Positions 8,435 to 16,923 are shown, numbered from the stretch's first letter. The stretch: 64,000 nucleotides of DNA from Oscillospiraceae bacterium (GCA_017406005.1 JAFQZI010000092.1:1-64000), one strand, 5' to 3'. The notes: generated by a model from the letters alone, not told the origin. Translations and numbers: made by a program.

Positions 8435-8491
8435 CAATTTTCGGATAATGCTGACAAGCGTCAACATGCACGTATATGTGGTGATCCGGCG

Positions 8492-8520
8492 TTGCAATTT
8501 TTGTGTTGCTGTGCTAAACT
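8492..8520 (+). promoter_or_regulatory. Promoter of the esterase/ATP-grasp operon
   Basis: TTGCAA (8492-8497), a 17-bp spacer, TAAACT (8515-8520), 32 bp upstream of the first start codon at 8553. Confidence 0.55.
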
Positions 8521-8552
8521 AAGGCATCTTTCGTTAAAAAGTGAGGGTTTGC

Positions 8553-9320
8553 ATGATTGAGGTTTGGGACGTCACTCTGCCAAAGCTGTCCGGCAGAAAG
8601 AAGCGCCGTGCTTATGTTTATGTGCCGGAGGCGGCCGAGAGTGACGATCAGCTGCGCTTTCCGGTGCTGTATATGTTCGACGGGCACAATGTATTTTTCG
8701 ATGAGGACGCAACCTACGGAAAGAGCTGGTGCCTGGGTGAATACCTGGACGAATATCAGGTGCCGCTGATCGTGGCGGCAGTGGAATGCAACCACAACCG
8801 GCACAACGGGCGACTCTCGGAATATGCGCCTTATACCTTTACTTGTGATGAGTTCGGCACCATTGAGGGGCGCGGCCCGAAGACAATGGACTGGATTGTC
8901 CACCGCTTCAAGCGCGAAATCGACAAACGCTACCCGACGAAGCCGGACCGACGGAACACCTTCATCGCAGGGAGCTCTATGGGCGGACTGATGAGCTTGT
9001 ACGCGGTGAGCTGCTTCAACGATGTATTTTCCAGAGCAGCGGCACTGTCCCCTTCCGTGGACTTCGGGGCGAAGAGCCTTGACGAGATGATCCGCACGGC
9101 TGACATCAGCCCTGACACTGTGCTCTACATGGATATGGGAGAAGCGGAGCTGGGCTGGCACGACACGGAGAAGAACTTCTGGCGTTTCAGCACAATGCTG
9201 GCCAAGCGCGGTGTGAAGGTGACGGCACGGATCGTCCCAAACGGAGAGCACTGCGAGGCATGCTGGGAAAAGCAGATCCCTTTCTTTGTGCAGACACTTC
9301 TTTATGATCTGGAGGATTAA
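8553..9320 (+). CDS. Esterase, alpha/beta hydrolase of the enterochelin-esterase/esterase D type
   Basis: A 255-residue cytoplasmic alpha/beta hydrolase. The nucleophile elbow is 'IAGSSMGGL' near residue 142, and a late 'NGEHCEACWEKQIPFF' supplies the catalytic His near residue 233. The opening 'RKKRRAYVYVPEA' followed by 'FPVLYMFDGHNVFFD' matches the putative-esterase family, which hydrolyses ester or amide bonds of small acyl or siderophore-like substrates. The start at 8553 uses the GTGAGGG just upstream as ribosome-binding site. It is the first of three closely spaced genes (gaps 3 and 25 bp) with a second esterase and an ATP-grasp ligase, which suggests joint action on one small molecule. 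Confidence 0.85.
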   Translation: MIEVWDVTLPKLSGRKKRRAYVYVPEAAESDDQLRFPVLYMFDGHNVFFDEDATYGKSWCLGEYLDEYQVPLIVAAVECNHNRHNGRLSEYAPYTFTCDEFGTIEGRGPKTMDWIVHRFKREIDKRYPTKPDRRNTFIAGSSMGGLMSLYAVSCFNDVFSRAAALSPSVDFGAKSLDEMIRTADISPDTVLYMDMGEAELGWHDTEKNFWRFSTMLAKRGVKVTARIVPNGEHCEACWEKQIPFFVQTLLYDLED

Positions 9321-9323
9321 ACA

Positions 9324-10073
9324 ATGGAAACACATTATGATAACTGGTACAGCCCGGCGCTGAACCGGCAGATGGAGATCAAAGTATACGGCCGCGGCGG
9401 CAAGCCCGTGCTGTTTATTCCCTGCCAGAACGGACGCTTTTTTGACTTTGAAAACTTCGGCATGGCCAATTTGTGGGCGCCCTTTATAGAGAGTGGACAG
9501 GCCACGGTGTTTGCTGTGGACACGATCGATCAGGAAACCTGGTCAGACACGGGCGGAGACGCTTACTGGCGCATCAGGCGGCACGAGGACTGGATCCATT
9601 ACCTGACCGATGAAGTGGTGCCGTATATCCGTGGATACTGCCGCGACTACGGCTGGGAATACGACCCGGGAATAATGGCTTTCGGCTGTTCCCTCGGCGC
9701 GATGCATGCGGCGAACCTCTACTTCCGGTTCCCGGAGCTCTTTGACCAGCTGCTGGCGCTCAGCGGACTATACAGTGCCGATTACGGCTTTGGCAGTTAT
9801 ATGGACGATGTCGTCTATCTCAACTCGCCGGTGAACTATCTATCGAACATGCCGTTTGACCACCCCTATCTTTCGCTCTACCGCAAGAACCGTGCCATTA
9901 TCTGCGTAGGGCAGGGGCCGTGGGAGCTGGTGGACTATACACGCGCGCTTCACCATGTGCTTGTGGAAAAGGGTATCCCCGCGTTGGTTGATTACTGGGG
10001 ATACGATGTTAACCATGACTGGCCGTGGTGGTTCAAGCAGGTGGATTATTTTGTACCGCAGCTGTTGAATTAA
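9324..10073 (+). CDS. Esterase-like alpha/beta hydrolase
   Basis: A 249-residue protein whose fold is indicated by 'GKPVLFIPCQNGRFFDFENFG' near the N-terminus, the nucleophile elbow 'AFGCSLGAMHA' near residue 122 and a terminal 'GYDVNHDWPWWFKQVDYF' that would provide the acid and His near residue 234. It resembles the short uncharacterised esterases often annotated as COG4947-type. It starts 3 bp after the upstream esterase, with GGAGG overlapping that gene's end, so the two are translationally coupled. No signal peptide. Two different hydrolases next to an ATP-grasp enzyme is an unusual set. Substrate unknown. Confidence 0.8.
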   Translation: METHYDNWYSPALNRQMEIKVYGRGGKPVLFIPCQNGRFFDFENFGMANLWAPFIESGQATVFAVDTIDQETWSDTGGDAYWRIRRHEDWIHYLTDEVVPYIRGYCRDYGWEYDPGIMAFGCSLGAMHAANLYFRFPELFDQLLALSGLYSADYGFGSYMDDVVYLNSPVNYLSNMPFDHPYLSLYRKNRAIICVGQGPWELVDYTRALHHVLVEKGIPALVDYWGYDVNHDWPWWFKQVDYFVPQLLN

Positions 10074-10098
10074 AACGAAATAGAAAGAAGGGATTTTT

Positions 10099-11295
10099 TT
10101 GAAAAACGTTATCTTCATTTCCCCGAACTTCCCGTTGAATTACTGGCAGTTCTGCCATGAGCTGCGCTGCGACGGTGTGAACGTCCTCGGCATCGGTGAT
10201 CAGCCCTATGACGAGCTTCTCTTCGAGCTCAAGAGCAGCCTGACGGAGTATTACAAGGTCGACTCCCTTGAGGACTACGACCAGGTCTACCGCGCAGTGG
10301 CTTTCTTTATCTTCAAGTACGGGCGGATCGATTTTCTTGAGTCGAACAACGAATACTGGCTGGAGCAGGATGCCCATCTGCGCAGTGATTTCAATATCCC
10401 CGGAGGCTTCCGCATAGAGGATGTGCCGAGGATCAAGTATAAGTCCGGCATGAAGGAATACTACCAGCGTGCCGGAATCCCCACTGCGCGCTTTCATATG
10501 GTGGGCGATGAGGCTGGCTGCCGCGCTTTTATCGATGAGGTCGGATATCCAGTCATCGTCAAGCCGGACAACGGCGTCGGAGCCGTGGCAACATACAAAC
10601 TGGAGAATGACAAGCAGCTCTCCGAATTTCTCGCCGAGCGCGACGGACGCTTCCCCTATATCATGGAAGAGTTCATCGACGGGCAGATCAACTCCTATGA
10701 TGCTATTTATGATTCCAACGGCGAGCCGCTGTTTGAAACCGGCAACATCACATGCATTGCAATTATGGACATTGTCAACGACCAGGACAACTCCCTTTAC
10801 CACATCCTCAAGGAACTCCCGGAAGATACGAGGGCTTTCGGCCGGGCCGCAGCGAAGAGCTTCGGGGTGAAGAGCCGCTTTATCCATTTTGAGTTCTTCC
10901 GCCTCACCCGCGATCAGCATATCGGCAAGAAGGGGCAGCTTGTTGCGCTGGAAGTCAATATGCGCCCCAGCGGCGGCTATACACCGGACATGATAAACTA
11001 TGCCCACAGCACCAATGTTTACAAGATCTGGGCAGATATGGTGGCCTTTGACCATTCGGAGATGCCCGTGGGCGAGCATCGTTTCTGCGCCTGTGTAGGC
11101 AGGCGGGACGGAAAGCACTTCCGCTACAGCAATGATGCGCTGGCAGAAAAGTATGCGGATCAGATGCGCATGATGGAACGCCTGCCGGATGCGCTGGCAG
11201 AAGCGATGGGCAATCAGCTGTTTCTGGCAGTTTTCGACACGCAGGAAGAACTGGATGCGTTTTACAGAGACGCGGTGGAGTGCGTTGCTGTGTAA
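10099..11295 (+). CDS. ATP-grasp carboxylate-amine ligase family protein
   Basis: A 398-residue ATP-grasp enzyme. It has an N-terminal pre-ATP-grasp Rossmann-like part ('KNVIFISPNFPLNYWQFCHEL'), the central 'YPVIVKPDNGVGA' nucleotide-binding segment near residue 150, 'YIMEEFIDGQINSYDAIYD' near 192, and the metal-binding 'LVALEVNMRPSGGYTPDM' near 283. Such enzymes activate a carboxylate with ATP and join it to an amine or thiol. It begins with TTG at 10099 behind GAAAGAAGGGA. No carrier-protein or peptide-precursor gene is adjacent. It closes the three-gene operon and is followed by a terminator at 11309-11340. The product is unknown. Confidence 0.82.
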   Translation: MKNVIFISPNFPLNYWQFCHELRCDGVNVLGIGDQPYDELLFELKSSLTEYYKVDSLEDYDQVYRAVAFFIFKYGRIDFLESNNEYWLEQDAHLRSDFNIPGGFRIEDVPRIKYKSGMKEYYQRAGIPTARFHMVGDEAGCRAFIDEVGYPVIVKPDNGVGAVATYKLENDKQLSEFLAERDGRFPYIMEEFIDGQINSYDAIYDSNGEPLFETGNITCIAIMDIVNDQDNSLYHILKELPEDTRAFGRAAAKSFGVKSRFIHFEFFRLTRDQHIGKKGQLVALEVNMRPSGGYTPDMINYAHSTNVYKIWADMVAFDHSEMPVGEHRFCACVGRRDGKHFRYSNDALAEKYADQMRMMERLPDALAEAMGNQLFLAVFDTQEELDAFYRDAVECVAV

Positions 11296-11308
11296 TAAGT
11301 GCATGAAA

Positions 11309-11346
11309 AATCCCGAGCGGTTATTTTTCCGTTCGGGATTTCTTTT
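11309..11346 (+). terminator. Terminator of the esterase/ATP-grasp operon
   Basis: AATCCCGAGCGG (11309-11320) pairs with CCGTTCGGGATT (11329-11340) with one G-T wobble, followed by TCTTTT. Confidence 0.85.
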
Positions 11347-11362
11347 CTGTTTTGTTTTTCAA

Positions 11363-12637
11363 TCAGGTATTCAGAAGTGCGGCGACGGCGGAGCCGGGAA
11401 GGGTGGTATCATGCCCGAGGACGATTTTGGCATAACGGGGCTCCTCCCCTTCCGCTGCTTCGGAAAGCGCTTTCTGCAAGAACGGTAGGAAGTATTTGCT
11501 TCTGGCAATCAAAGAACCCTCTGAGCAGACGCAGGCCGGCTTCTCAGGTGTTTTGCCTGTATCGTTGATGCGGAGAATGGCCAGAATGTTTGCCGCGGCA
11601 CAGCGGGCCGAGCGCTCAAAGAGGGAAAGTGCGACATCCCTGGCAAATTCAAGCTCTTCCTCAGTGTCAAAGAGGGAGAACGGGTCATGCCCGCAGGCAA
11701 GGCTGTCAACCACAGCGCCGTCAAAATGCGGGATGGCATCCATCCTAGTAAGGACCTCAACGGGAATAAACCCTTCTGCCGCAGCAAAACGGAAAGCCGT
11801 GTGGCAGACTTCGCCGATATATGCGCCGGAGCACATTTTTTCCATGAGTTTTTCACCGGGGTTATGGCTGTGTTCGTCCACTGTTGCATCGACATCACCC
11901 GAAGGGATACCGGAATAGGTGCCGGATTCCAGATTAATCAGCATTTTGCCGGTGAAAGTTCCCTGCAGCTTCGTGATCTGTTCCGCAGCGACGGACGCGC
12001 AGGTATTCAGACCCGTGCCGCAGATCATGCCGATAAAATCGCTGTACTTCTCCTGGTCCAGATTGACGGAGCCGCCGAGCAGCGCCGCTACGGTATCGTT
12101 GAGGATAACCACCTTCTTGCCCGTGACGCCGCGGCTCTCCAGCTCTTTCAGAAGAGAGCTGCCGATTCGCTGTTCCTCACACCCGGAGATCACGACCTCC
12201 TTGTCGATCCGATGGACAATACCGTCCATATCCGGGGTAATGTCTGCATTGTAGGAGAAGCAGAACCCGATCACATCGGAATAGCCGGTAAAAGGCATGA
12301 TGCTGTCTGCCACGAAGGAGATAAACTCATCCCAGGTGACCGGCTTCTCCGTGCCGGGCATGCGGCAGACCTTCAGGCCCGTGATATGGCAGCCTTCCGG
12401 GCTGAAAGCGGCAAGTGCCGTGCGGTAATTGGTGCCGCCTGCATCGATGACGATTGCGTTTCTGCCCGGAACAACGGCTCCGATGCCTTTCAGATAGGTG
12501 GGGATCATCGGCATATCAATGATTCTGCCCTCGAGGCCGGAACGCATGTGCTCCGCCATCTTTATACTACACTGCCGGGGATCAACGCTCTCCGGGTTAA
12601 GAGAATGCTTTTTCAGGAATTCCGATGCTTTGCTCAT
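11363..12637 (-). CDS. Hexokinase-family sugar kinase
   Basis: A 424-residue kinase resembling the eukaryote-type hexokinase family rather than ROK kinases. Visible elements are 'IVIDAGGTNYRTALAAF' near residue 62 (phosphate-1 loop), 'GFCFSYNADI' near 125, 'VILNDTVAALLGG' near 180 (catalytic Asp in the connect/phosphate-2 area), 'GMICGTGLNTCASV' near 207 and a C-terminal 'VCSEGSLIARSKYFLPFL'. It would phosphorylate a hexose at the cost of ATP in the cytoplasm. The start at 12637 has AAGGAG 8-9 nt upstream, and the longer reading to 12691 lacks one. It faces the plus-strand operon convergently. Sugar specificity cannot be told. Confidence 0.82.
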   Translation of the reverse strand: MSKASEFLKKHSLNPESVDPRQCSIKMAEHMRSGLEGRIIDMPMIPTYLKGIGAVVPGRNAIVIDAGGTNYRTALAAFSPEGCHITGLKVCRMPGTEKPVTWDEFISFVADSIMPFTGYSDVIGFCFSYNADITPDMDGIVHRIDKEVVISGCEEQRIGSSLLKELESRGVTGKKVVILNDTVAALLGGSVNLDQEKYSDFIGMICGTGLNTCASVAAEQITKLQGTFTGKMLINLESGTYSGIPSGDVDATVDEHSHNPGEKLMEKMCSGAYIGEVCHTAFRFAAAEGFIPVEVLTRMDAIPHFDGAVVDSLACGHDPFSLFDTEEELEFARDVALSLFERSARCAAANILAILRINDTGKTPEKPACVCSEGSLIARSKYFLPFLQKALSEAAEGEEPRYAKIVLGHDTTLPGSAVAALLNT

Positions 12638-12692
12638 GGTGGGTTCTCCTTTTTCTTTTTTGGTTATTACCTTGTGATAACTGCAAACCACG

Positions 12693-12739
12693 GCTCGCGA
12701 AGGGAACTCGGTACCTTCTTCTGGTGCTCCGTCGCGAGC
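12693..12739. repeat. Palindromic intergenic repeat, copy B
   Basis: A 47-bp element with exact GCTCGCGA / TCGCGAGC ends and the core 'ggtacc...ggtgc', 55 bp upstream of the hexokinase start. Same orientation as copies C and D. Confidence 0.85.
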
Positions 12740-12784
12740 AAAAGTGTATATAGGTTATTTTAAATTACGTTGAATTTCGGAGCG

Positions 12785-12896
12785 GTCACCGTCTCGCTGC
12801 GGCTCGGTCACGCCACGGCTCTAACATGCCACCGGCATGTTATTCACTACCTTGGCGCCGCTTCGCTACCCGCCAGGGGAAGGCTATATAACGTAT
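12785..12896. repeat. Multi-hairpin intergenic sequence between hexokinase and yerC
   Basis: This part of the 431-bp gap contains a perfect hairpin TAACATGCC-acc-GGCATGTTA (12822-12842), an ACCGTCTCG...CGGCTCGGT imperfect stem before it, and CCTTGGCG...CGCCAGGGGAAGG after it. The closing 'ggggaaggct' is shared with the element at 23858-23915, so it may be a relative of that repeat. No ORF is apparent. The rest of the gap is AT-rich and carries the yerC promoter. Confidence 0.5.
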
Positions 12897-13003
12897 TTTT
12901 TTTGAATAGTGGTGACCGACTATATTATAATTGATGTTAGTAAATAAAATATACCATATCGGAAATAAGAAAACAACGGGCAAATTTTTTCTTGCGATTT
13001 CTC

Positions 13004-13032
13004 TTTACTTTCTCAAACTAAAGTGTTAAAAT
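13004..13032 (+). promoter_or_regulatory. Promoter of yerC-methyltransferase
   Basis: TTTACT (13004-13009), a 17-bp spacer, TAAAAT (13027-13032), 37 bp before the yerC start. Confidence 0.5.
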
Positions 13033-13068
13033 GCTAAATAAATTCGCAGGACACTGCAGGGGGAAGCT

Positions 13069-13371
13069 ATGAACAAAGCACCGAAAAAAGAACGCAACCG
13101 CCAAATGTATGAAGCACTTCTCACGATGGAAACCGTTGATGAGATGATGAAGTTTTTTGACGATCTTTGCACCGTGACGGAGATCGTGGCAATGGAGCAG
13201 CGCTTTCAGGTTGCCGTCTGCCTTTCCAAAGGGATGATCTATAACGATATTCTCAACCAGACCGGCGCTTCCAGCGCAACCATCAGCCGTGTCAATCGCT
13301 CACTGCAATACGGGAACGGCGGTTATGATCTGGCTTTTGAACGTCTGGGCATAACAGAGGCAGAGTCCTGA
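13069..13371 (+). CDS. yerC: YerC/YecD TrpR-like DNA-binding protein
   Basis: A 100-residue all-helical protein of the TrpR/YerC/YecD family, which are small DNA-binding repressors. The helix-turn-helix is visible as 'YNDILNQTGASSATISRVNRS' near residues 64-84, preceded by the conserved 'EIVAMEQRFQVAVCLSKG'. Length equals the family norm. The start at 13069 follows a GGGGGAAGC site. The stop overlaps the next start by one base (TGATG), so it is cotranslated with the methyltransferase. The ligand and target operator are unknown for this family member. Autoregulation through its own promoter is possible but not shown. Confidence 0.88.
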   Translation: MNKAPKKERNRQMYEALLTMETVDEMMKFFDDLCTVTEIVAMEQRFQVAVCLSKGMIYNDILNQTGASSATISRVNRSLQYGNGGYDLAFERLGITEAES

Positions 13372-14099
13372 TGCGGTACGGCCCTCTTGCCCGCTTTTAT
13401 GACGGGCTGACGGGTGATGTGCCCTATGAGGCTTTTGCGGACTATTACCGCAGCGCATTTGCATCGGACAGCGGTGAGTTCCGCCTGCTGCTGGATCTCT
13501 GCTGCGGGACGGGAACGCTTACGGTACTGCTTGCAAAAGCCGGGTATGAGATGATCGGAGCGGATGCATCGCCGGATATGCTCTCTGTTGCCAGGCAGAA
13601 AGCGGAAGAGGCAGGTGTGAATCCGCTTTTTCTCTGCCAGAATGCGGAGGATCTCGACCTGTACGGAACAGTCGACGCTGCCGTCAGTTCGCTTGACAGC
13701 TTCAACTACCTCGAACCCGAGGCGCTGCCGGAAGTGCTGCACCGCCTGTTTCTCTTCATCCGTCCGGGCGGGCTTCTCATTTTCGATATCCGTTCCAAAG
13801 AATGGCTGCAGCGGCTGGATGGGAGCACCTTTGTTGATGAAGACGATGACGTGCTGTGTCTCTGGCGTGCGGACTATGACAGGGACGAAAACCTGATTGT
13901 ATACGGGATGGATCTTTTCTCCCGCTGCGGGGATTTGTGGGAACGGCAGAGCGAGGCGCATGTGGAGTACGCCTATGAGGAAGAGGAGCTGATCCGTCTC
14001 CTAGAGGAAGCCGGGTTTTCTTCTGTCAGGATTGATGCCGAAGGGCCGCAAGGAGATATAGGAAGAGTGTTTTTTGTTTGTAAGCGGAAAGAAGAGTGA
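13371..14099 (+). CDS. Class I SAM-dependent methyltransferase
   Basis: A 242-residue cytoplasmic methyltransferase. Motif I 'LLLDLCCGTGTLTVLLAKAGYEMIGADASPDML' near residue 39 binds S-adenosylmethionine, 'CQNAEDLDLYGTVDAAVSSLDSFNYL' is motif II-III, and 'LFIRPGGLLIFDIRS' near residue 127 is the post-II strand. The 'RYGPLARFYDGLTGD' N-terminus is typical of small-molecule methyltransferases. It starts on the yerC stop codon. The substrate is unknown. Coupling with a TrpR-like regulator is seen directly in the sequence, but its meaning is not known to me. Confidence 0.87.
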   Translation: MRYGPLARFYDGLTGDVPYEAFADYYRSAFASDSGEFRLLLDLCCGTGTLTVLLAKAGYEMIGADASPDMLSVARQKAEEAGVNPLFLCQNAEDLDLYGTVDAAVSSLDSFNYLEPEALPEVLHRLFLFIRPGGLLIFDIRSKEWLQRLDGSTFVDEDDDVLCLWRADYDRDENLIVYGMDLFSRCGDLWERQSEAHVEYAYEEEELIRLLEEAGFSSVRIDAEGPQGDIGRVFFVCKRKEE

Positions 14100-14130
14100 G
14101 TGGTACCTTCGTAATTAGTTCCTACTAGCT

Positions 14131-14178
14131 GCTCGCGAAGTCAATATTTTACCTCGATTAAAGTGCACCGTCGCGAGC
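14131..14178. repeat. Palindromic intergenic repeat, copy C
   Basis: A 48-bp element with exact GCTCGCGA / TCGCGAGC ends and the shared 'tttacctcgatt' core, 31 bp after the methyltransferase stop and upstream of the tRNA promoter. Confidence 0.85.
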
Positions 14179-14264
14179 TCAATTGTTTAAGAATATAATA
14201 CGTCTAGATACTAACTGCTCGATTGCGATGAATACAAAAAGATATTTTTTCTGAAATTTTGGTA

Positions 14265-14293
14265 TTGACAAGTCAGGTATTTTTTAGTATTAT
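14265..14293 (+). promoter_or_regulatory. Promoter of the tRNA operon
   Basis: TTGACA (14265-14270), a 17-bp spacer, TATTAT (14288-14293), with an overlapping TATAAC at 14291-14296. Confidence 0.7.
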
Positions 14294-14309
14294 AACAAAG
14301 CTGTCGCGC

Positions 14310-14386
14310 GGGAGCATAGCTCAGCTGGTTAGAGCACCTGCCTTACAAGCAGGGGGTCACTGGTTCGAGTCCAGTTGTTCCCACCA
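14310..14386 (+). tRNA. tRNA-Val (anticodon TAC)
   Basis: Cloverleaf with acceptor GGGAGCA/TGTTCCC, anticodon loop CTTACAA and T-loop TTCGAGT. The CCA end is encoded. Confidence 0.97.
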
Positions 14387-14396
14387 CAGTTTTCAC

Positions 14397-14472
<76 letters not shown>

Positions 14473-14476
14473 TTTT

Positions 14477-14552
14477 GCGGCTTTAGCTCATCCGGTAGAG
14501 CGCCACCTTGCCAAGGTGGAGGTAGCGAGTTCGAGCCTCGTAAGCCGCTCCA
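14477..14552 (+). tRNA. tRNA-Gly (anticodon GCC)
   Basis: Cloverleaf with acceptor GCGGCTT/AAGCCGC, anticodon loop TTGCCAA and T-loop TTCGAGC. Discriminator T and CCA are encoded. Confidence 0.97.
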
Positions 14553-14559
14553 TTTTTTT

Positions 14560-14634
14560 GGTGCCATAGCCAAGTGGTAAGGCAGTGGACTGCAAATCCA
14601 CGATTCCCCGGTTCAAATCCGGGTGGCACCTCCA
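14560..14634 (+). tRNA. tRNA-Cys (anticodon GCA)
   Basis: Cloverleaf with acceptor GGTGCCA/TGGCACC, anticodon loop CTGCAAA and T-loop TTCAAAT. Discriminator T and CCA are encoded. Confidence 0.97.
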
Positions 14635-14635
14635 G

Positions 14636-14666
14636 AGCCTTGTCGGATCGACAAGGCTGTTTTTGT
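14636..14666 (+). terminator. Terminator of the tRNA operon
   Basis: Perfect stem AGCCTTGTCG (14636-14645) with CGACAAGGCT (14649-14658) and loop gat, followed by GTTTTTGTTTT. Confidence 0.92.
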
Positions 14667-14749
14667 TTTCGGTTCATTCACATTTCAGTGCTTTCTTTTT
14701 TGGAAAATGCATAGTATAATAAGGTGAAATTTTTTACGGAGGGTTTGAG

Positions 14750-15571
14750 ATGAAAAAACCTGTAAGAATTCTCTTTACAATCCTTTGCGTTGTTTTTATC
14801 GGCGTATTCCTCTTCAGCGGATATAAGATCTATCAGACGGTGTTCGCACCGGGCGGATATTATCAGTCCAATAAAAATGCCAAAGAAGTTCAGAACACCT
14901 ATGTAAAGCCGGCAGAGGCGACGGCTGTGCCCGTCACTCCGACGGATGCACCTGCCGAGGAAGCTGCTCCGGCAGAAAACCAGGTTGTTCTTGATGATGA
15001 AGTCTCCCCCATCAATGTTGACTTTGCTTCCCTCAAGGAGCGTAACGGCGACGCCTGTGCCTGGATCTACTGCCCGGACACAGTGATCAACTATGTTGTG
15101 GTGCAGACGGAAGACAACATGTTCTACCTCCACAAGGATATTGACGGGAATTACAGCTCCTACGGCACGCTGTTTGTTGAGTGCATGAACCAGAAGGGCT
15201 TTAAGGACACCAACTGCATCATCTACGGCCACCATATGAATGACGGCAAGATGTTTGCAAAGCTCATCGACTACTCCAAGCAGGAAACCTACGACCAGCA
15301 CCCGGTGTTCTACCTGAATACACCCGACCAGAACTACCGGATCGAGCTGTTCTCTGCCTATGTCACGGACATGAATTCCGACACCTACAAGATTTCCTTT
15401 GAGAGCGCGGAAGATAACCAGGCATGGCTGGATTCGATCATCGCACAGTCCGCTTTTGAGAGCAATGTCTCGGTAAAGCCCGGTGACCAGATCCTCACGC
15501 TTTCCACCTGCACGTACGAATATGACGATGCACGCTTTGTTGTGCACGGCAAGATGATCCCGATTCACTGA
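14750..15571 (+). CDS. srtB: Class B sortase
   Basis: A 273-residue membrane-anchored transpeptidase. It has an N-terminal span (ILFTILCVVFIGVFLFSGY) and a Pro/Ala/Glu-rich extracellular linker around residues 55-80. The sortase barrel follows, with the catalytic His in 'IIYGHHMNDGKMF' near residue 162, Cys in 'LTLSTCTYEY' near 253 and Arg in 'DDARFVVHGKM' near 263. The spacing and 'HHMNDGKMF' motif are of class B. Such enzymes cleave a sorting motif on secreted proteins and attach them to the wall. The start at 14750 has ACGGAGGG upstream. It is followed 17 bp later by a CapA-like gene. I saw no sorting-signal substrate in the window. Confidence 0.92.
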   Translation: MKKPVRILFTILCVVFIGVFLFSGYKIYQTVFAPGGYYQSNKNAKEVQNTYVKPAEATAVPVTPTDAPAEEAAPAENQVVLDDEVSPINVDFASLKERNGDACAWIYCPDTVINYVVVQTEDNMFYLHKDIDGNYSSYGTLFVECMNQKGFKDTNCIIYGHHMNDGKMFAKLIDYSKQETYDQHPVFYLNTPDQNYRIELFSAYVTDMNSDTYKISFESAEDNQAWLDSIIAQSAFESNVSVKPGDQILTLSTCTYEYDDARFVVHGKMIPIH

Positions 15572-15588
15572 GAAAAAAACTTCCGTTC

Positions 15589-16914
15589 ATGAAGAATCCG
15601 AAACCGAAAAAACGGAAAAAAGGTGAACTTCTCAACAAGATCCTGGTTGTGATCCTGGAGCTTCTGATGCTGGCGCTTGTGGCCTTCCTGCTGTTTATGG
15701 TGGTGAGGTTGCGGGAACAGCAGGCAGAGATCACGGCGGACTTTGTGGAACAGTCAGCCAAGAGAGATTTCGCACCGGCCCAGGAAGCTGTTATCGAGCA
15801 GGCATCGTTTGAACCTGTGATCAGCACCTCGACGCCGACTCCCGAACCGACGCCTGAACCCACTCCGGAGCCTACACCCGAGCCGCAGCCTGAGTACTTC
15901 AAGCTGTCCTTTATCGGAGACAACACGCTCTGGGCGACGTCCAACTTCGAGAATAACCCCGTCGGGCTGCCGCTGACCGTCGGCGATGATTACGGCTACC
16001 CCTACCGGAATACCGTGCAGTACTTCGAGGACGATGAGTATACACTCGCCAATCTGGAGTGTTCCTTCTCTGACACGAAAATCCCGTATGACTACACGGT
16101 ATCCACATTCCCCTTCCTGGCAAAAACGGCGTATGTGAACATTCTGCTGGAAGGCGGCGTTGATTTCGTGACCATGTGCAACAACCACGCGCTGGACTTC
16201 TACCAGACCGGTGTAGAAAGCACGCAGGCCGTGCTGAATGAGGCAGGCCTTCCCTATGGTTACGAAAACCAGGGCCAGCTTGTGACGACGAAAAACGGCC
16301 TCAAGCTCGGGATCTGGACGGCCGGCAACGATATGCTGCCGAACAAGAACAAAGCAGTCCAGGGCGTTCAGGATCTGCGCGCACAGGGTGCCGACATCGT
16401 GGTCTGCATGTTCCACTGGGGGCAGGAGCTCTACTATTCCCCCAACGACAACCAGACCTCTCTTGCACATGCCTGCATCGACGCTGGGGCAGATATCGTC
16501 TACGGCACGCATCCGCATTGCCTGCAGCCGATCGAGATCTACAACGGCAAGATCATCCTGTATTCCATGGGCAACTGGGTCTTCGGCGGGAACACGCAGC
16601 CTTCCGACCCTGACACGGCCATCATCCAGGTGATCATCAAACGCGATCTGGACGGCACGATCAGCTATGACGGATTTGAATGCATCCCCTGCTGTGTCAG
16701 CAGCAAGACGGAGGGCGGAAATGCGATGGCGCGTTATAAAGCCGGCAAAAACGTGGACTATAACGCCTATGCCAACTACAACGACTATTGCCCGACACCT
16801 TATGAAGAAGGCTCGGAAGACTTTGAACGGGTTATGAGCAAGCTCATGGGGACCTTTGAGGCCAGGTCCCAGGGTGCCGATTATTCGGACTACTACGCAA
16901 GCTGGGCAACCTGA
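15589..16914 (+). CDS. CapA-family (poly-gamma-glutamate synthesis type) membrane-anchored protein
   Basis: A 441-residue protein with a basic N-terminus, one membrane span (VVILELLMLALVAFLLFMVV), a threonine-proline-glutamate repeat linker (several TPEP units, residues about 81-98) and then a CapA/PGA_cap domain. The domain is recognised by 'LSFIGDNTLWA', 'TLANLECSFSD', 'VTMCNNHALDFY', 'VVCMFHWGQELYY' and 'IVYGTHPHCLQPIEIYNGKIILYSMGN', the metallophosphatase-like signature blocks. The catalytic domain would be extracellular. Family members take part in poly-gamma-glutamate capsule formation, but no capB or capC lies nearby, so the role here is open. The ribosome-binding site is weak. It is probably cotranscribed with sortase, and a terminator follows at 16924. 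Confidence 0.85.
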   Translation: MKNPKPKKRKKGELLNKILVVILELLMLALVAFLLFMVVRLREQQAEITADFVEQSAKRDFAPAQEAVIEQASFEPVISTSTPTPEPTPEPTPEPTPEPQPEYFKLSFIGDNTLWATSNFENNPVGLPLTVGDDYGYPYRNTVQYFEDDEYTLANLECSFSDTKIPYDYTVSTFPFLAKTAYVNILLEGGVDFVTMCNNHALDFYQTGVESTQAVLNEAGLPYGYENQGQLVTTKNGLKLGIWTAGNDMLPNKNKAVQGVQDLRAQGADIVVCMFHWGQELYYSPNDNQTSLAHACIDAGADIVYGTHPHCLQPIEIYNGKIILYSMGNWVFGGNTQPSDPDTAIIQVIIKRDLDGTISYDGFECIPCCVSSKTEGGNAMARYKAGKNVDYNAYANYNDYCPTPYEEGSEDFERVMSKLMGTFEARSQGADYSDYYASWAT

Positions 16915-16923
16915 AAAAACATG

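Noticed and set aside
14483..14677. 64-codon minus-strand frame over the tRNA genes
   Set aside because: Entirely within the tRNA-Gly and tRNA-Cys genes; a known spurious translation of tRNA sequence.
15841..15891. Repeat array in the TPEP-coding region as a CRISPR or minisatellite
   Set aside because: It is a short in-frame coding repeat for a Thr-Pro-Glu-Pro linker.
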